A stretch of DNA of 64,000 nt from Bacteroidales bacterium. Its GTDB lineage: Bacteria; Bacteroidota; Bacteroidia; Bacteroidales; Bacteroidaceae. How positions within the stretch are numbered: position 1 is the stretch's first letter; each line of letters starts with the position of its first letter. The DNA lies in the NCBI GenBank assembly GCA_012517855.1, contig JAAYUD010000058.1, forward strand, positions 1-64,000. Direction: 5' to 3'. The notes under the pieces are model-generated. The model saw nothing but the letters and a program-made list of their open reading frames with translations, was not told the origin of the DNA and did no database searches. This document shows positions 45,798 through 57,412 of this stretch, piece by piece. The position numbers and the translations under genes are program-made.

Positions 45798-45809
45798 CGT
45801 TTGCAAACG
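45798..45809. promoter_or_regulatory. Possible LacI-family operator CGTTTGCAAACG
   Basis: A perfect 12-bp palindrome with central CG-type symmetry broken only by GC, followed by a partial repeat CGTTTGCA. LacI/GalR proteins bind such palindromes, and a lacI gene starts 110 bases downstream. Autoregulation is an inference. Confidence 0.45.
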
Positions 45810-45870
45810 TTTGCATTGATTTTTGTTCAAATAAGATTTTATTTTCGTATTTTTGATGCGCTAAACCCTT

Positions 45871-45878
45871 TATATTTG
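45871..45878 (+). promoter_or_regulatory. -7 box (TATATTTG) for the lacI gene
   Basis: Matches TAnnTTTG. A TTTG lies 15 bases upstream, shorter than ideal. The ATG follows about 40 bases later. Confidence 0.5.
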
Positions 45879-45918
45879 TAATAGAGTATATTAACCTTAT
45901 AAAGGAATAGCGCATGTC

Positions 45919-46932
45919 ATGAAAGGCCCCCTTACAATAAAAGATATTGCCCAGGCATTGGGTATTTCTGTCTCTACCGTCTCACGGGCGTTGAAAGACA
46001 GTCCCAATATCAGTGTGGATATGCGGCGGCAAATTAGAGATTATGCCATTGCACACCATTATCAACCTAATACTGCGGCGGCCAATTTGCGTACACGTCA
46101 ATCCAAAATTATAGGTGTTATATTACCCGAATTTGTCCACTTCTTTTTTTCGAGTGTACTAAGTGGCATTGAAGATGTGGCGTGGCAACGGGGCTATAAT
46201 CTCATGATAGCTCGAAGCGACGACAAGTACGAGCGTGAAGTAAATGCTGTAAACAGATTCATGGAGAATCGGGTTTGCGGAGTGATTGCTTCATTGGCTA
46301 AAGAAACTCAACTTTTCGAACACTATCAGCGATTGATAGATAACGACATCCCGGTAATCTTCTTTGATCGTATCTGTACCGAGATACAGACAGAGCGAGT
46401 TGTTGTTGATGACTATATGGGAGCCTTTGCTGCGGTTGAGTATTTGATAAAAACTGGTTGCAAGCGTATTTTCTTTTATAATTCTCCTCTTCATCTTGAA
46501 ATTTCGAAGAATCGTCGTAATGGTTACCTGGATGCGATGAGAAAATATGGTATGCCTATTGAGAATGATATGATGAAGATATGCGATTCTCGAGAAGAGG
46601 CAATGATTATCACACCCGATATTCTTAAATCGGAAAACAGACCTGACGCTTTTTTTGCTGTCAATGATGAAACTGCAGCGGGAATATTGACTGTCTGTAA
46701 AGACTTACATTTAAAAGTTCCTGATGAGATTTCTATATGTGGCTTCTCGAACGGTGCAGTGGCCATGTCGACAGATCCTAAGCTTACTACTGTCGAGCAG
46801 AAAGGTGTGGAAGTGGGAGAGTGTGCGATTAAAATATTGTTAGATAAACTGGAAGGAAATTCCGATATGCCGCGAAAGAATAGAATAGTCCGTACGAATC
46901 TGGTAGTGAGGGGAACAACAAGAAAAATATAA
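45919..46932 (+). CDS. LacI family transcriptional regulator of the alpha-glucan block
   Basis: A 337-residue regulator. The N-terminal helix-turn-helix and hinge are clear (TIKDIAQALGISVSTVSRAL, then RDYAIAHHYQPNTAAANLRT). Residues ~60-335 form the sugar-binding periplasmic-protein-like domain. It ends 12 bases before the MFS transporter gene, and the pullulanase and amylomaltase genes follow on the same strand, so it probably senses a maltose- or maltodextrin-like ligand and controls this operon. A CGTTTGCAAACG palindrome upstream could be its own operator. Confidence 0.92.
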   Translation: MKGPLTIKDIAQALGISVSTVSRALKDSPNISVDMRRQIRDYAIAHHYQPNTAAANLRTRQSKIIGVILPEFVHFFFSSVLSGIEDVAWQRGYNLMIARSDDKYEREVNAVNRFMENRVCGVIASLAKETQLFEHYQRLIDNDIPVIFFDRICTEIQTERVVVDDYMGAFAAVEYLIKTGCKRIFFYNSPLHLEISKNRRNGYLDAMRKYGMPIENDMMKICDSREEAMIITPDILKSENRPDAFFAVNDETAAGILTVCKDLHLKVPDEISICGFSNGAVAMSTDPKLTTVEQKGVEVGECAIKILLDKLEGNSDMPRKNRIVRTNLVVRGTTRKI

Positions 46933-46944
46933 AGTAAAGATACC

Positions 46945-48324
46945 ATGAAGACAAAGCCCGACTTAAGTTTTTGGAAACTATGGAATATTAGTTTCGGTTT
47001 CTTTGGCGTGCAAATAGCATATGCTTTGCAAAGTGCCAATATTAGCAGGATCTTCTCCACGTTGGGTGCCGATCCTCATAATCTAAGTTATTTCTGGATT
47101 CTTCCTCCTTTAATGGGGATTATAGTTCAACCCATTGTGGGCTATTTTAGTGACAAAACATGGACTCGTTTCGGTCGGCGCATACCTTATCTGTTTATCG
47201 GAGCAACTGTCGCAGTTTTTATTATGTGCATGTTGCCCAATGCCGGAAGTCTTGGGATAGGAGCTAGTGCTGCAATGGTCTTCGGACTTGTGTTCTTAAT
47301 GCTTTTAGACACTTCCATCAATATGGCAATGCAGCCTTTTAAAATGTTGGTAGGCGATATGGTTAATGAGAAGCAAAAAGGCCTGGCCTATTCGATACAA
47401 AGTTTTCTTTGCAACGCCGGTAGCTTGGTTGGCTATTTGTTCCCATTTGTGTTGGCTGTGTTTGGTATTAGCAATACAGCTCAAAAGGGGGTTGTTCCCA
47501 ATTCGGTTATTTATGCTTTTTACATTGGTGCCGCCATCTTGATTCTTTGTGTCATATTTACGACACTGAAAGTAAAAGAGATGCCGCCTAAGGAATATGC
47601 CGAATATCATGGACTGAGCGAAGAGAAAGAAAAGGAGAAAATAAATATGTTCAGGTTGCTTGTCAAAGCACCGAAAGTGTTTTGGACTGTCGGACTTGTA
47701 CAGTTCTTCTGCTGGGGGGCTTATATGTATATGTGGACCTATACCAATGGCACTGTAGCTTATCATTTCTTTGGTACTCCGGTTTTGGATACCGTCGTAG
47801 GCGGGATTCATAAAGTGGTGCTCAATACACAGTCCGTACAATATCAGAATGCGGCCAATTGGGTGGGCGTTGCTTATGCGGTTCAAGCTATAGGGGCAGT
47901 GATATGGGCAATGATCATTCCTCTATTCAAGAATCGCCGATTTATTTATTCGTTCAGTTTGTTGTTGGGGGCTTTGGGCTTTATTCTTATGTCCTTCTCG
48001 ACAGAACTTTATATGTTGTTTGTCTCTTTTGCTCTTATCGGCTGTGCCTGGGCTGCAACGTTGGCGTTGCCTTTCACTCTATTGACGAATGCTCTCAACG
48101 GTTCTCACATGGGTACTTATTTGGGCCTGTTCAACGGAACAATATGTGTGCCTCAAATCATTGCTGCTTCTTTGGGAGGAGTTATACTTTCGCTTATCTC
48201 TCCTGTAGGAGCAGTTCCTTCCGAATGGCTGATGATGTTTATTGCAGGTCTGATGTTGTTTGTCGGAGCATGCTTTGTGTGGATGATTAAAGAACAATAT
48301 GGTGAAGTTCAACCGGCAGATTGA
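46945..48324 (+). CDS. MFS sugar transporter (maltose/SLC45-type)
   Basis: A 459-residue inner membrane transporter with about twelve membrane helices. The motifs YFWILPPLMGIIVQPIVGYF, SDKTWTRFGRRIPYLFIGA and NMAMQPFKMLVGDM are those of the SLC45/glycoside-proton symporter group, whose bacterial members import maltose, sucrose or related disaccharides with protons. Its place between a LacI regulator and two amylolytic enzymes suggests maltose or short maltodextrins. The 3' end overlaps the possible GTG/ATG-proximal leader of the next gene, but that enzyme's signal peptide starts later. Confidence 0.88.
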   Translation: MKTKPDLSFWKLWNISFGFFGVQIAYALQSANISRIFSTLGADPHNLSYFWILPPLMGIIVQPIVGYFSDKTWTRFGRRIPYLFIGATVAVFIMCMLPNAGSLGIGASAAMVFGLVFLMLLDTSINMAMQPFKMLVGDMVNEKQKGLAYSIQSFLCNAGSLVGYLFPFVLAVFGISNTAQKGVVPNSVIYAFYIGAAILILCVIFTTLKVKEMPPKEYAEYHGLSEEKEKEKINMFRLLVKAPKVFWTVGLVQFFCWGAYMYMWTYTNGTVAYHFFGTPVLDTVVGGIHKVVLNTQSVQYQNAANWVGVAYAVQAIGAVIWAMIIPLFKNRRFIYSFSLLLGALGFILMSFSTELYMLFVSFALIGCAWAATLALPFTLLTNALNGSHMGTYLGLFNGTICVPQIIAASLGGVILSLISPVGAVPSEWLMMFIAGLMLFVGACFVWMIKEQYGEVQPAD

Positions 48325-48355
48325 GTCAGCGCTGAGAATTTTACCTAAAAACAAA

Positions 48356-50353
48356 ATGACGATGAGGCTAGCGAATAGATTTCAAACAATATTATTGTCA
48401 GTTATATTTAGTTGTTCGGCCTACGCTGTCGGAGTAGGGCAATATAGTAGTTATCCTATGCCAACGGGGCAATGGGAGGAGTGTCGTTACACCGTTCGGA
48501 ATACTTCATTTTCTTTGTGGGCACCTACGGCGAGTCATGTTAGACTTAATATCTATTCATCTGGAACCGGTAATAATATTTTGCAGACCTTCCTAATGCA
48601 ATACAACAAAGAAGAAGGTTTGTGGAAGACTACTGTCAATAAAGATTTGAATGGTGAGTTCTACACTTTTCAGATACAAGCGAATGGGCATTGGCTTGCT
48701 GAAACTCCCGGTTTGTGGGCTAAGGCTGTCGGCATTAATGGTGAGCGGGCCGCCATTCTGAATCTTACTACAACTAATCCGACCAATTGGGAAAAGGATC
48801 GTCGTCCGCCGTTGAAAAGCTTCTCGGATATCGCAATATATGAAATGCATTATCGGGATTTCTCGGCAAGCAGAAGTTCGGGAATCAAGCATCGTGGGAA
48901 GTTCTTGGCACTGACAGAAGAAAAAACTCATACTTCTGACGGATTGTCTACCGGTATTGATCATTTAAAGGAACTGGGTATTACTCATGTTCACTTGCTG
49001 CCTTCTTTCGACTTTGCCTCTATCGATGAGAGAGATAGCAATCGATACAACTGGGGGTACGATCCTCAGAACTATAATGTTCCGGATGGCACTTATTCCA
49101 CCGATCCTTACGATCCTAAGATCCGCATTATGGAATTCAAGAAGATGGTAATGGCTTTGCACCTTTCGGGCATTCGCGTTGTTCTTGATGTTGTTTACAA
49201 TCATACATCGAAAATGGATGAAAGTAATTTTCAGCTTACCGTACCCGGTTATTTTTATCGGACTGATGATAAGGGAACCCCTTCCAATGCTTCGGGGTGT
49301 GGTAATGAAACAGCTTCGGAACGACCGATGATGCGTCGTTACATGATTCAATCGGTGTTGTATTGGGCGAAGGAATATCATATAGATGGTTTCCGTTTTG
49401 ATTTGATGGGTGTACATGATATCGAGACCATGAATGGAATAAGAAAAGCGTTGGATGCTTACGATCCTTCCATCTTTGTTTATGGCGAAGGTTGGGCAGC
49501 TGGTGCGCCTGCTTATCCAGCAGACAAGTTGGCTATGAAAGCCAATATTATTGATATGCCTCGTATTGCGGCTTTTGGCGACGAAATGCGTGATGCTCTC
49601 CGCGGTCCTTTTAGTGATGATAGCAAAGCAGCTTTCCTTGGGGCCGTATCGGGTAATGAAATGAGTGTCAAGTTCGGTATCGTAGGTGCTATTAGTCATC
49701 CTCAGATACTATACAATAAAGTAAACTACAGTACCAAGCCATGGGCTTTGCAGCCCACACAAGCTATTAATTATGTGTCATGTCACGACGATATGTGCTT
49801 GGCCGATCGCTTAAAGGCTTCTATCCCCAATGCTACTGAATCAGAACTTCTTCGACTCGACAAACTGGCTCAAACAATAGTCTTTACGTCTCAAGGAGTG
49901 CCTTTTATGTTTAATGGAGAAGAAGTGTTTCGAAACAAAAGGGGAGTACACAATAGCTTTGATAGTCCAGACAGTATCAATGCCATTGATTGGTCGTTGA
50001 AAAGCAAATATAAAGATCTGTTTGAATATTATAAGGGGCTTATTGCTTTGCGTAAAGCACATCCTGCTTTTCGGATAGGCCATGCCGATGTTATTCGAGA
50101 AAAGTTAAAGTTCCTGCCGACGACGAGAGATAATGTCATCGCCTACGTTTTGAATAATCATGCCGGAGGTGATCAGGCAGAACAGATTGTAGTAGTGTTT
50201 AACTCGAATAGAGAAGAGGTCAAACAAACAATAGATAGCGGGAAATATAAAGTGCTGTGTCGAAACGGTGAAATCAAACTAAGTGGATTGGGTACAGTAG
50301 ATGGTGGAGAGATAACTGTACCGAAACAGTCTGCCCTTATATTGTCTAAATAA
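48356..50353 (+). CDS. pulA: Type I pullulanase (GH13)
   Basis: Secreted debranching enzyme of 665 residues hydrolysing alpha-1,6 bonds in pullulan or limit dextrins. The start at 48356 gives a good signal peptide (LSVIFSCSAYA). An N-terminal CBM48-like domain (about 30-140) precedes the GH13 barrel with YNWGYDP (diagnostic of type I pullulanases), RVVLDVVYNHT, GFRFDLMGVHD (nucleophile Asp), VYGEGWAAG (acid Glu) and VSCHDDMCLADRL. It follows the MFS gene and precedes malQ by 11 bases, so all three are probably one transcript. Confidence 0.94.
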   Translation: MTMRLANRFQTILLSVIFSCSAYAVGVGQYSSYPMPTGQWEECRYTVRNTSFSLWAPTASHVRLNIYSSGTGNNILQTFLMQYNKEEGLWKTTVNKDLNGEFYTFQIQANGHWLAETPGLWAKAVGINGERAAILNLTTTNPTNWEKDRRPPLKSFSDIAIYEMHYRDFSASRSSGIKHRGKFLALTEEKTHTSDGLSTGIDHLKELGITHVHLLPSFDFASIDERDSNRYNWGYDPQNYNVPDGTYSTDPYDPKIRIMEFKKMVMALHLSGIRVVLDVVYNHTSKMDESNFQLTVPGYFYRTDDKGTPSNASGCGNETASERPMMRRYMIQSVLYWAKEYHIDGFRFDLMGVHDIETMNGIRKALDAYDPSIFVYGEGWAAGAPAYPADKLAMKANIIDMPRIAAFGDEMRDALRGPFSDDSKAAFLGAVSGNEMSVKFGIVGAISHPQILYNKVNYSTKPWALQPTQAINYVSCHDDMCLADRLKASIPNATESELLRLDKLAQTIVFTSQGVPFMFNGEEVFRNKRGVHNSFDSPDSINAIDWSLKSKYKDLFEYYKGLIALRKAHPAFRIGHADVIREKLKFLPTTRDNVIAYVLNNHAGGDQAEQIVVVFNSNREEVKQTIDSGKYKVLCRNGEIKLSGLGTVDGGEITVPKQSALILSK

Positions 50354-50364
50354 AAAATACATAA

Positions 50365-53049
50365 ATGATGAAAGTTTATTTTCAAATTAATTATTGTACG
50401 GCTTGGGGCGAAGAGGTTAGAATAAAATTGATTCAAGCCAATGGGAAAGAAACTGTTTATCCTCTTATTACTACCGACGGTAAAGTATGGAGTGGGAGTC
50501 TTTCTATTTCTGATGATATTCGTTATCAGTATTGCATCTATGCCAATGGCGAATTTTCACGTTCCGAATGGGATGTGAACATGCGTTGCATCTGCTATGG
50601 TGGAAATGAAAGAGTGATTCATACAATAGATGCTTGGCGTGACAAACCCGAAATGTCTTTTTACTATAGTTCGGCTTTTACCGATTGTATCAGACGCGAA
50701 GAGAAGTCCAATAAAAAGGCACAGAAAAAGAAAATCCTCTCTAAAGCAATACGTCTCCATGTAATTGCTCCTCAGATTACTCGTGATCAGGTTCTTTTCC
50801 TTTCCGGTAATCAAAACTTTCTAGGCAAATGGGATACAACAAAGGGCATCCCTTTGGAGAGAGGTGCGGGATTGCTTGAATGGCAGGCGCAGTTGGATGC
50901 ATCAACATTAATCCTTCCATTGGAATATAAGTTTTACGTTGTCGATCGTACAACAGGAGAAGTTGAGTGGGAAATAGGTATGAACCGTTCTATTGATGAT
51001 TTGAGTATCCAAGAAAATGAAATGTATGTATTCTCGGATATAACGGCCTATTTCTCTTGTCCTAGTTGGAAGGGCGCAGGAGTTGCTATTCCTGTCTTTT
51101 CGTTGCGTAGTAAAAAGAGTTTTGGCGTAGGAGACTTCGGCGATTTGAAAAAGATGATTGATTGGGCTGTGCTTACTCACCAAAGCGTTGTTCAGATTCT
51201 CCCGATCAACGATACCACCATCACTCATACGTGGGTAGATTCTTATCCTTATAAGAGTATTTCAATATATGCGCTTCATCCCATGTATATGGATCTTAAT
51301 GCCCTAGGCAAACTTAAAGACGCGAAGAAAAGTGCTGCTTTTGCCAAGAGACAAAAGGAACTGAACGCTCTGTCTCAGATAGATTACGAAGCAGTCAATA
51401 GTACCAAGCTCAAATATATGAAGCAGAAGTTTGATGAGGAAGGAGAGGACGTTCTTAAGTCTGATAAATATAAGATATTCTTTGCAGACAATGAGTCGTG
51501 GCTAATGCCTTATGCTGCCTTTTCTTATTTGCGTGATAAGTTCGGTACGGCCGATTTCGATCTTTGGGGCGATTACCGGAAGTTTGATCGGCAGAAGATT
51601 GCTCAGCTTTGTTCGCCAGAGGGGGCGATATATAAGGAGATAGCTTTCTGCTATTATATTCAATTCAATCTTCATCTTCAGCTTTCCGAGGCTGGCGCTT
51701 ATGCTCGTACACATCACATTATTTTGAAAGGTGATATTCCAATAGGGGTTAGTCGTCATAGTGTTGAGGCTTGGACTGAACCTCATTATTTCAATCTTGA
51801 CGGTCAGGCAGGGGCTCCACCCGACGACTTTTCTGTTAAGGGGCAAAATTGGGGATTCCCTACTTACAATTGGGATGAAATGGCTAAAGATGGTTATGCT
51901 TGGTGGAGGCGTCGTTTCAAGCAAATGGCACAGTACTTCGATGCTTATCGCATAGATCATATTTTGGGCTTTTTCCGTATTTGGGAAATTCCTATAGATG
52001 CTGTTCATGGGTTATTGGGACAATTCTCGCCGGCATTGCCGATGTCTGTTGGCGAAATACAACGTTACGGTTTGTGGTTCCGTCCCGATGTCTTCACTAA
52101 ACCGTTCATTAACGATCATGTTCTGGATAAAATATTTGGAGAGCATGCTCAAGAAGTCAGACTCAACTATTTGCAATCCATCCACGACGAGCGCTATCAA
52201 ATGTTGCCGCAGTATGATACTCAACGTAAGGTAGAAGAAGCTTTTGCAGGGAAGACTGATGAAAAGAGCAACTGGCTTCGTGAGGGATTGTATTCGCTTA
52301 TCAGTGATGTGCTTTTCATTCCCGATCGGAAGAATCCCAATATGTATCATCCGCGTATCGCCGTTCAATTCGATTTCGTTTACGAAGCGCTGTCGTGGGA
52401 AGAGAAAGAGGCATTCAATCGGTTGTATAACGACTATTATTACCGTAGGCACAACGATTTTTGGTATCATGAGGCTATGAAGAAGTTGCCTTGCCTCATT
52501 GGTGCTACTCGGATGTTGGTGTGCGGAGAAGATCTCGGAATGGTGCCCGATTGCGTGGAAGCTGTTATGAAGCAGCTTCAGATATTGAGCTTGGAGTTGC
52601 AGCGTATGCCCAAAAGTCCGAATGCCGAGTTCGGGCATGTTGCAGAGTATCCTTATTTGTCGGTTTGCACCTTTTCTTCGCACGATACTTCTACTATTCG
52701 CGAGTGGTGGGAAGAAGATTATGGCAAGACAGCACGTTATTTTCAAAACGAATTGCATCGGCAAGATGACATACCACCGCATGCTGCCGCTTGGATTTGC
52801 AAATTGATAGTCGATATGCAACTCAACAGCAATTCGATGCTTACTATTCTATCGTTTCAAGATTGGTTGTCCATCAATGAATCTGTTCGTCTTGCCGATG
52901 CCTCGGCCGAACGCATAAATATTCCTGCTGATCCGCAGCATTATTGGCGTTATCGTATGCATCTGACCCTTGAAGAATTAATGAAAAGTGATGAATTGAA
53001 TGAAGAAATAAAGAGTATGATAGGCAATAGCGGCAGAAATCAGAAATAA
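50365..53049 (+). CDS. malQ: 4-alpha-glucanotransferase (amylomaltase) with two CBM20 domains
   Basis: Cytoplasmic GH77 enzyme of 894 residues that shuffles glucose units between maltodextrins. No signal peptide: it starts MMKVYFQINYCTAWGEEVRI, the first of two starch-binding CBM20-like domains (about 1-115 and 125-230). The catalytic part has DAYRIDHILGFFRIWEIP (nucleophile), VCGEDLGMVPD (acid) and FSSHDTSTIREWW. This two-CBM architecture is typical of plant DPE2 and Bacteroidota enzymes. It closes the lacI-MFS-pullulanase group; two palindromic hairpins follow it. Confidence 0.95.
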   Translation: MMKVYFQINYCTAWGEEVRIKLIQANGKETVYPLITTDGKVWSGSLSISDDIRYQYCIYANGEFSRSEWDVNMRCICYGGNERVIHTIDAWRDKPEMSFYYSSAFTDCIRREEKSNKKAQKKKILSKAIRLHVIAPQITRDQVLFLSGNQNFLGKWDTTKGIPLERGAGLLEWQAQLDASTLILPLEYKFYVVDRTTGEVEWEIGMNRSIDDLSIQENEMYVFSDITAYFSCPSWKGAGVAIPVFSLRSKKSFGVGDFGDLKKMIDWAVLTHQSVVQILPINDTTITHTWVDSYPYKSISIYALHPMYMDLNALGKLKDAKKSAAFAKRQKELNALSQIDYEAVNSTKLKYMKQKFDEEGEDVLKSDKYKIFFADNESWLMPYAAFSYLRDKFGTADFDLWGDYRKFDRQKIAQLCSPEGAIYKEIAFCYYIQFNLHLQLSEAGAYARTHHIILKGDIPIGVSRHSVEAWTEPHYFNLDGQAGAPPDDFSVKGQNWGFPTYNWDEMAKDGYAWWRRRFKQMAQYFDAYRIDHILGFFRIWEIPIDAVHGLLGQFSPALPMSVGEIQRYGLWFRPDVFTKPFINDHVLDKIFGEHAQEVRLNYLQSIHDERYQMLPQYDTQRKVEEAFAGKTDEKSNWLREGLYSLISDVLFIPDRKNPNMYHPRIAVQFDFVYEALSWEEKEAFNRLYNDYYYRRHNDFWYHEAMKKLPCLIGATRMLVCGEDLGMVPDCVEAVMKQLQILSLELQRMPKSPNAEFGHVAEYPYLSVCTFSSHDTSTIREWWEEDYGKTARYFQNELHRQDDIPPHAAAWICKLIVDMQLNSNSMLTILSFQDWLSINESVRLADASAERINIPADPQHYWRYRMHLTLEELMKSDELNEEIKSMIGNSGRNQK

Positions 53050-53075
53050 GTAAAAAATAGTATGTACTTATGTAT

Positions 53076-53103
53076 CTTGCGACTCACGCCCGTGAGTCGC
53101 AAG
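53076..53103. repeat. 28-bp palindrome identical to the one at 2958
   Basis: CTTGCGACTCACG-CC-CGTGAGTCGCAAG, all 28 bases equal to 2958-2985. It lies in the convergent malQ/GH97 intergenic region, where it could also act as a bidirectional terminator. Confidence 0.9.
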
Positions 53104-53163
53104 TTTCGTCCTTACGTTTTTTCCGACTCACGGGCGTGAGTCGCAAGCGTCATAAGGACGAAA
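53104..53163. repeat. 60-bp GACTCACG-core hairpin with CGTCCTTACG outer arms
   Basis: The outer arms TTTCGTCCTTACG and CATAAGGACGAAA pair at 12 of 13 positions; the core CGACTCACG-GG-CGTGAGTCG is perfect. The spacers between differ, so the hairpin has an internal bulge. It is the same module as 2901-2941 and 20884-20924 and directly abuts the 28-bp palindrome. Confidence 0.88.
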
Positions 53164-53216
53164 AGTTTTTCTTCTCTTTTAGTATTTACAAAAAACACTA
53201 TGTCTGGAGTAAAAGG

Positions 53217-53327
53217 ATGAAGAGAGTATCGTTTCTGAACTTTTATAGAATGCTGGCGAGGCTATACTACTTTGGCATAAAACGTCAGAAGCCCCGCCAT
53301 ATCACATGGGGAGACTTCTTTATTTAA
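53217..53327 (+). CDS. Possible 36-residue basic small protein
   Basis: An open frame of 36 codons starting at an ATG preceded by AAAAGG. The product, with stretches like FYRMLARLYYFGIKRQ and ITWGDFFI, looks more protein-like than random A+T-rich DNA (aromatic and basic residues spaced as in a helix). I do not recognise a family. It lies alone between the hairpins and the GH97 3' end. Low confidence. Confidence 0.25.
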   Translation: MKRVSFLNFYRMLARLYYFGIKRQKPRHITWGDFFI

Positions 53328-53434
53328 AACCTTAACACTAACACAAAAATTGATAATATGTATGTTTTTGTCCGCCTTTTATATGTTGCGAGTCGGCTTA
53401 TTGCATCATCGATACTTATGATATGATGATTGCG

Positions 53435-55576
<2,142 letters not shown>

Positions 55577-55783
55577 CTAATTATGTTAACAATATACGTT
55601 TTTTGTAGAATATTGATTACTAAGAATCTTTGTATTCTATTGGTTCCAAAATTACTATTAATATATTAGAGGGGTTGGCAATGTTAGTAAAAAAGTAGTA
55701 GCTTGCATTATTTAATTTTATTGACAATCAGTCTGTTGTGAATATCTGTAAAGTGTAAAAAAGTAGTGGCTATATGCTGTTTG

Positions 55784-57412
55784 TTATCCTAAATCGTTAA
55801 GTTGTGCTATCTTCATTATTTCTTTCTCGAGTGCATTGCGATCACCTTTTGCTGCATTTCTTATTTTTACTCTATAATTATAGATAGTGGTGACCGAGTA
55901 TCTTAAGAACTTTGCAATCTTCGCACTATCAGATATACCTAATCGGATTAATGCGAAGATGCGCAACTCTACATTAAGTTGTCCTTTCTCCTTAGGATAA
56001 ATTCTACCTTCGGGTATTAACATCTTGTTGAATTCTTCTACAAATGTGGGGAAAAGCTCTAGGAATGTTTTGTCGAAGTTCAAGTAGAAGTCTTTTAATT
56101 CTTCTTCTATGAATTCTGACGAACGTAATGCTCTATACAAAGCTTCGACTTTCTCGTTGGAGGCGATCTTTATAAGTGAATGTTGGTATTCGTTCATCTT
56201 TTCGATATAGAAAGAACACAATTCCATGTATCGACTTAAGCTTGCTTCTTTGATATTATTTGCTTCGACAAGCGACACATTGGCTGTTGTCAGCTTTTTA
56301 TTTGAATGCTTGAGTGCTTCATTCAAGTCGATTAAGTTACGTTTGAATAGAGAGAGTTTATTTTTCTGTTTGTTCAGATAGAACAACACAATGGCCAATA
56401 CGATCGCCAATATTGTAATGCAGGCAAAGGCAATAGTGCGTTGTTGTTCTTTCTTCTGTAGCTTTAGTTGATAGCTCTTCTCTACAATGGGATATATCTG
56501 AGAAATCTCAACGGTGCGAAGTCGTGCATTGCAATAAGAGGCATCTTCCATTGCGCATTTCATATAGTTGTATGCTCTATTCAGGTCTCCTCTTTTATAT
56601 AAAAGCTTGGATAGCTCTAGTAGCGAAAGGTATTCTTTTGTGGCCGACTGCAAGTCTGCAATGGCTGATGTAGCTAAATAGAACTCTTCTCTTTCCTTAT
56701 TGCCGGCTTGTCGATAAGCCATAGCTATAGTATAACCTAAGTACCTCATCATATCCATATTCGATTTTTTCACCCAAGGGAGCATTAGAGCGAGAGCTTC
56801 TTTGTAATTCTCTTTGTCTAAAAGTTTTTCTGATTTTGAGATAGCATACGAGGAAGTGTTCTTGCCTTGATAGAGCATCAGAGAGTCTCTATAAAGACTT
56901 ACTTGGCGAACATACTCGTTATGGAACGATTTCTTTGAAGAATAGTCGGCCATGAAACCATACATCATGCGATAAACGTGATAACAATATTTCAGATTGT
57001 CTGCATTGAGAGAATGTCTATTAACCGAATTGGCTAGATTAAGAGCTTCCAGATATAGTCCTTCTGTAGCATATACTTCGGCCAATGTTAATATCGAATG
57101 ATTGATATATTCCGTATTATTTAGTGCTTTGGCCAATGTCAGTTGCTTGGAAGCAAAAACTTCGGCCGAGTCGAGGTTAAAGACTCGGTACTCTTCGTAA
57201 ATCTCATCAATCAATTTGTATTGACGCTCTTTACTTTTGGCCATGTTGAATTGTTCTTTTGTCTTTGCAATCAAATCCAATTTTGTTTGGGTAATTTGTT
57301 GCTTCTCTTTTACAACTCTATCGAGTATGGCTAATGCTTCTGGTGCGGTCGATTGGGCAGAGCAAACGGCTGGTAAGAATATTAGAACAATAAGGCGTAA
57401 TAAATTTTTCAT
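55784..57412 (-). CDS. TPR-TM-HTH regulator (DUF6377-like), paralogue 1
   Basis: A 542-residue membrane regulator: signal peptide (LLRLIVLIFLPAVCSA), an all-helical TPR-like part (about 20-320), one membrane segment (about 328-347, IAFACITILAIVLAIVLFYL), a coiled coil, and a C-terminal domain ending in a LuxR-like helix-turn-helix (LRIFALIRLGISDSAKIAKF, then LRYSVTTIYNYRVKIRN). This matches the regulators (DUF6377 as I recall) that sit beside SusCD loci. It is ~45-55% similar by eye to the gene at 59231. It is divergent from the DUF4434-like gene, over a good promoter on its own strand. Confidence 0.85.
   Translation of the reverse strand: MKNLLRLIVLIFLPAVCSAQSTAPEALAILDRVVKEKQQITQTKLDLIAKTKEQFNMAKSKERQYKLIDEIYEEYRVFNLDSAEVFASKQLTLAKALNNTEYINHSILTLAEVYATEGLYLEALNLANSVNRHSLNADNLKYCYHVYRMMYGFMADYSSKKSFHNEYVRQVSLYRDSLMLYQGKNTSSYAISKSEKLLDKENYKEALALMLPWVKKSNMDMMRYLGYTIAMAYRQAGNKEREEFYLATSAIADLQSATKEYLSLLELSKLLYKRGDLNRAYNYMKCAMEDASYCNARLRTVEISQIYPIVEKSYQLKLQKKEQQRTIAFACITILAIVLAIVLFYLNKQKNKLSLFKRNLIDLNEALKHSNKKLTTANVSLVEANNIKEASLSRYMELCSFYIEKMNEYQHSLIKIASNEKVEALYRALRSSEFIEEELKDFYLNFDKTFLELFPTFVEEFNKMLIPEGRIYPKEKGQLNVELRIFALIRLGISDSAKIAKFLRYSVTTIYNYRVKIRNAAKGDRNALEKEIMKIAQLNDLG

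Noticed and set aside
47859..48290. 143-codon second frame within the MFS gene
   Set aside because: Out-of-frame shadow with membrane-protein codon composition; no independent start context.
53070..53327. 85-codon frame covering both 53-kb hairpins
   Set aside because: Its first half translates the palindromes; only the last 36 codons look protein-like and are listed separately at low confidence.
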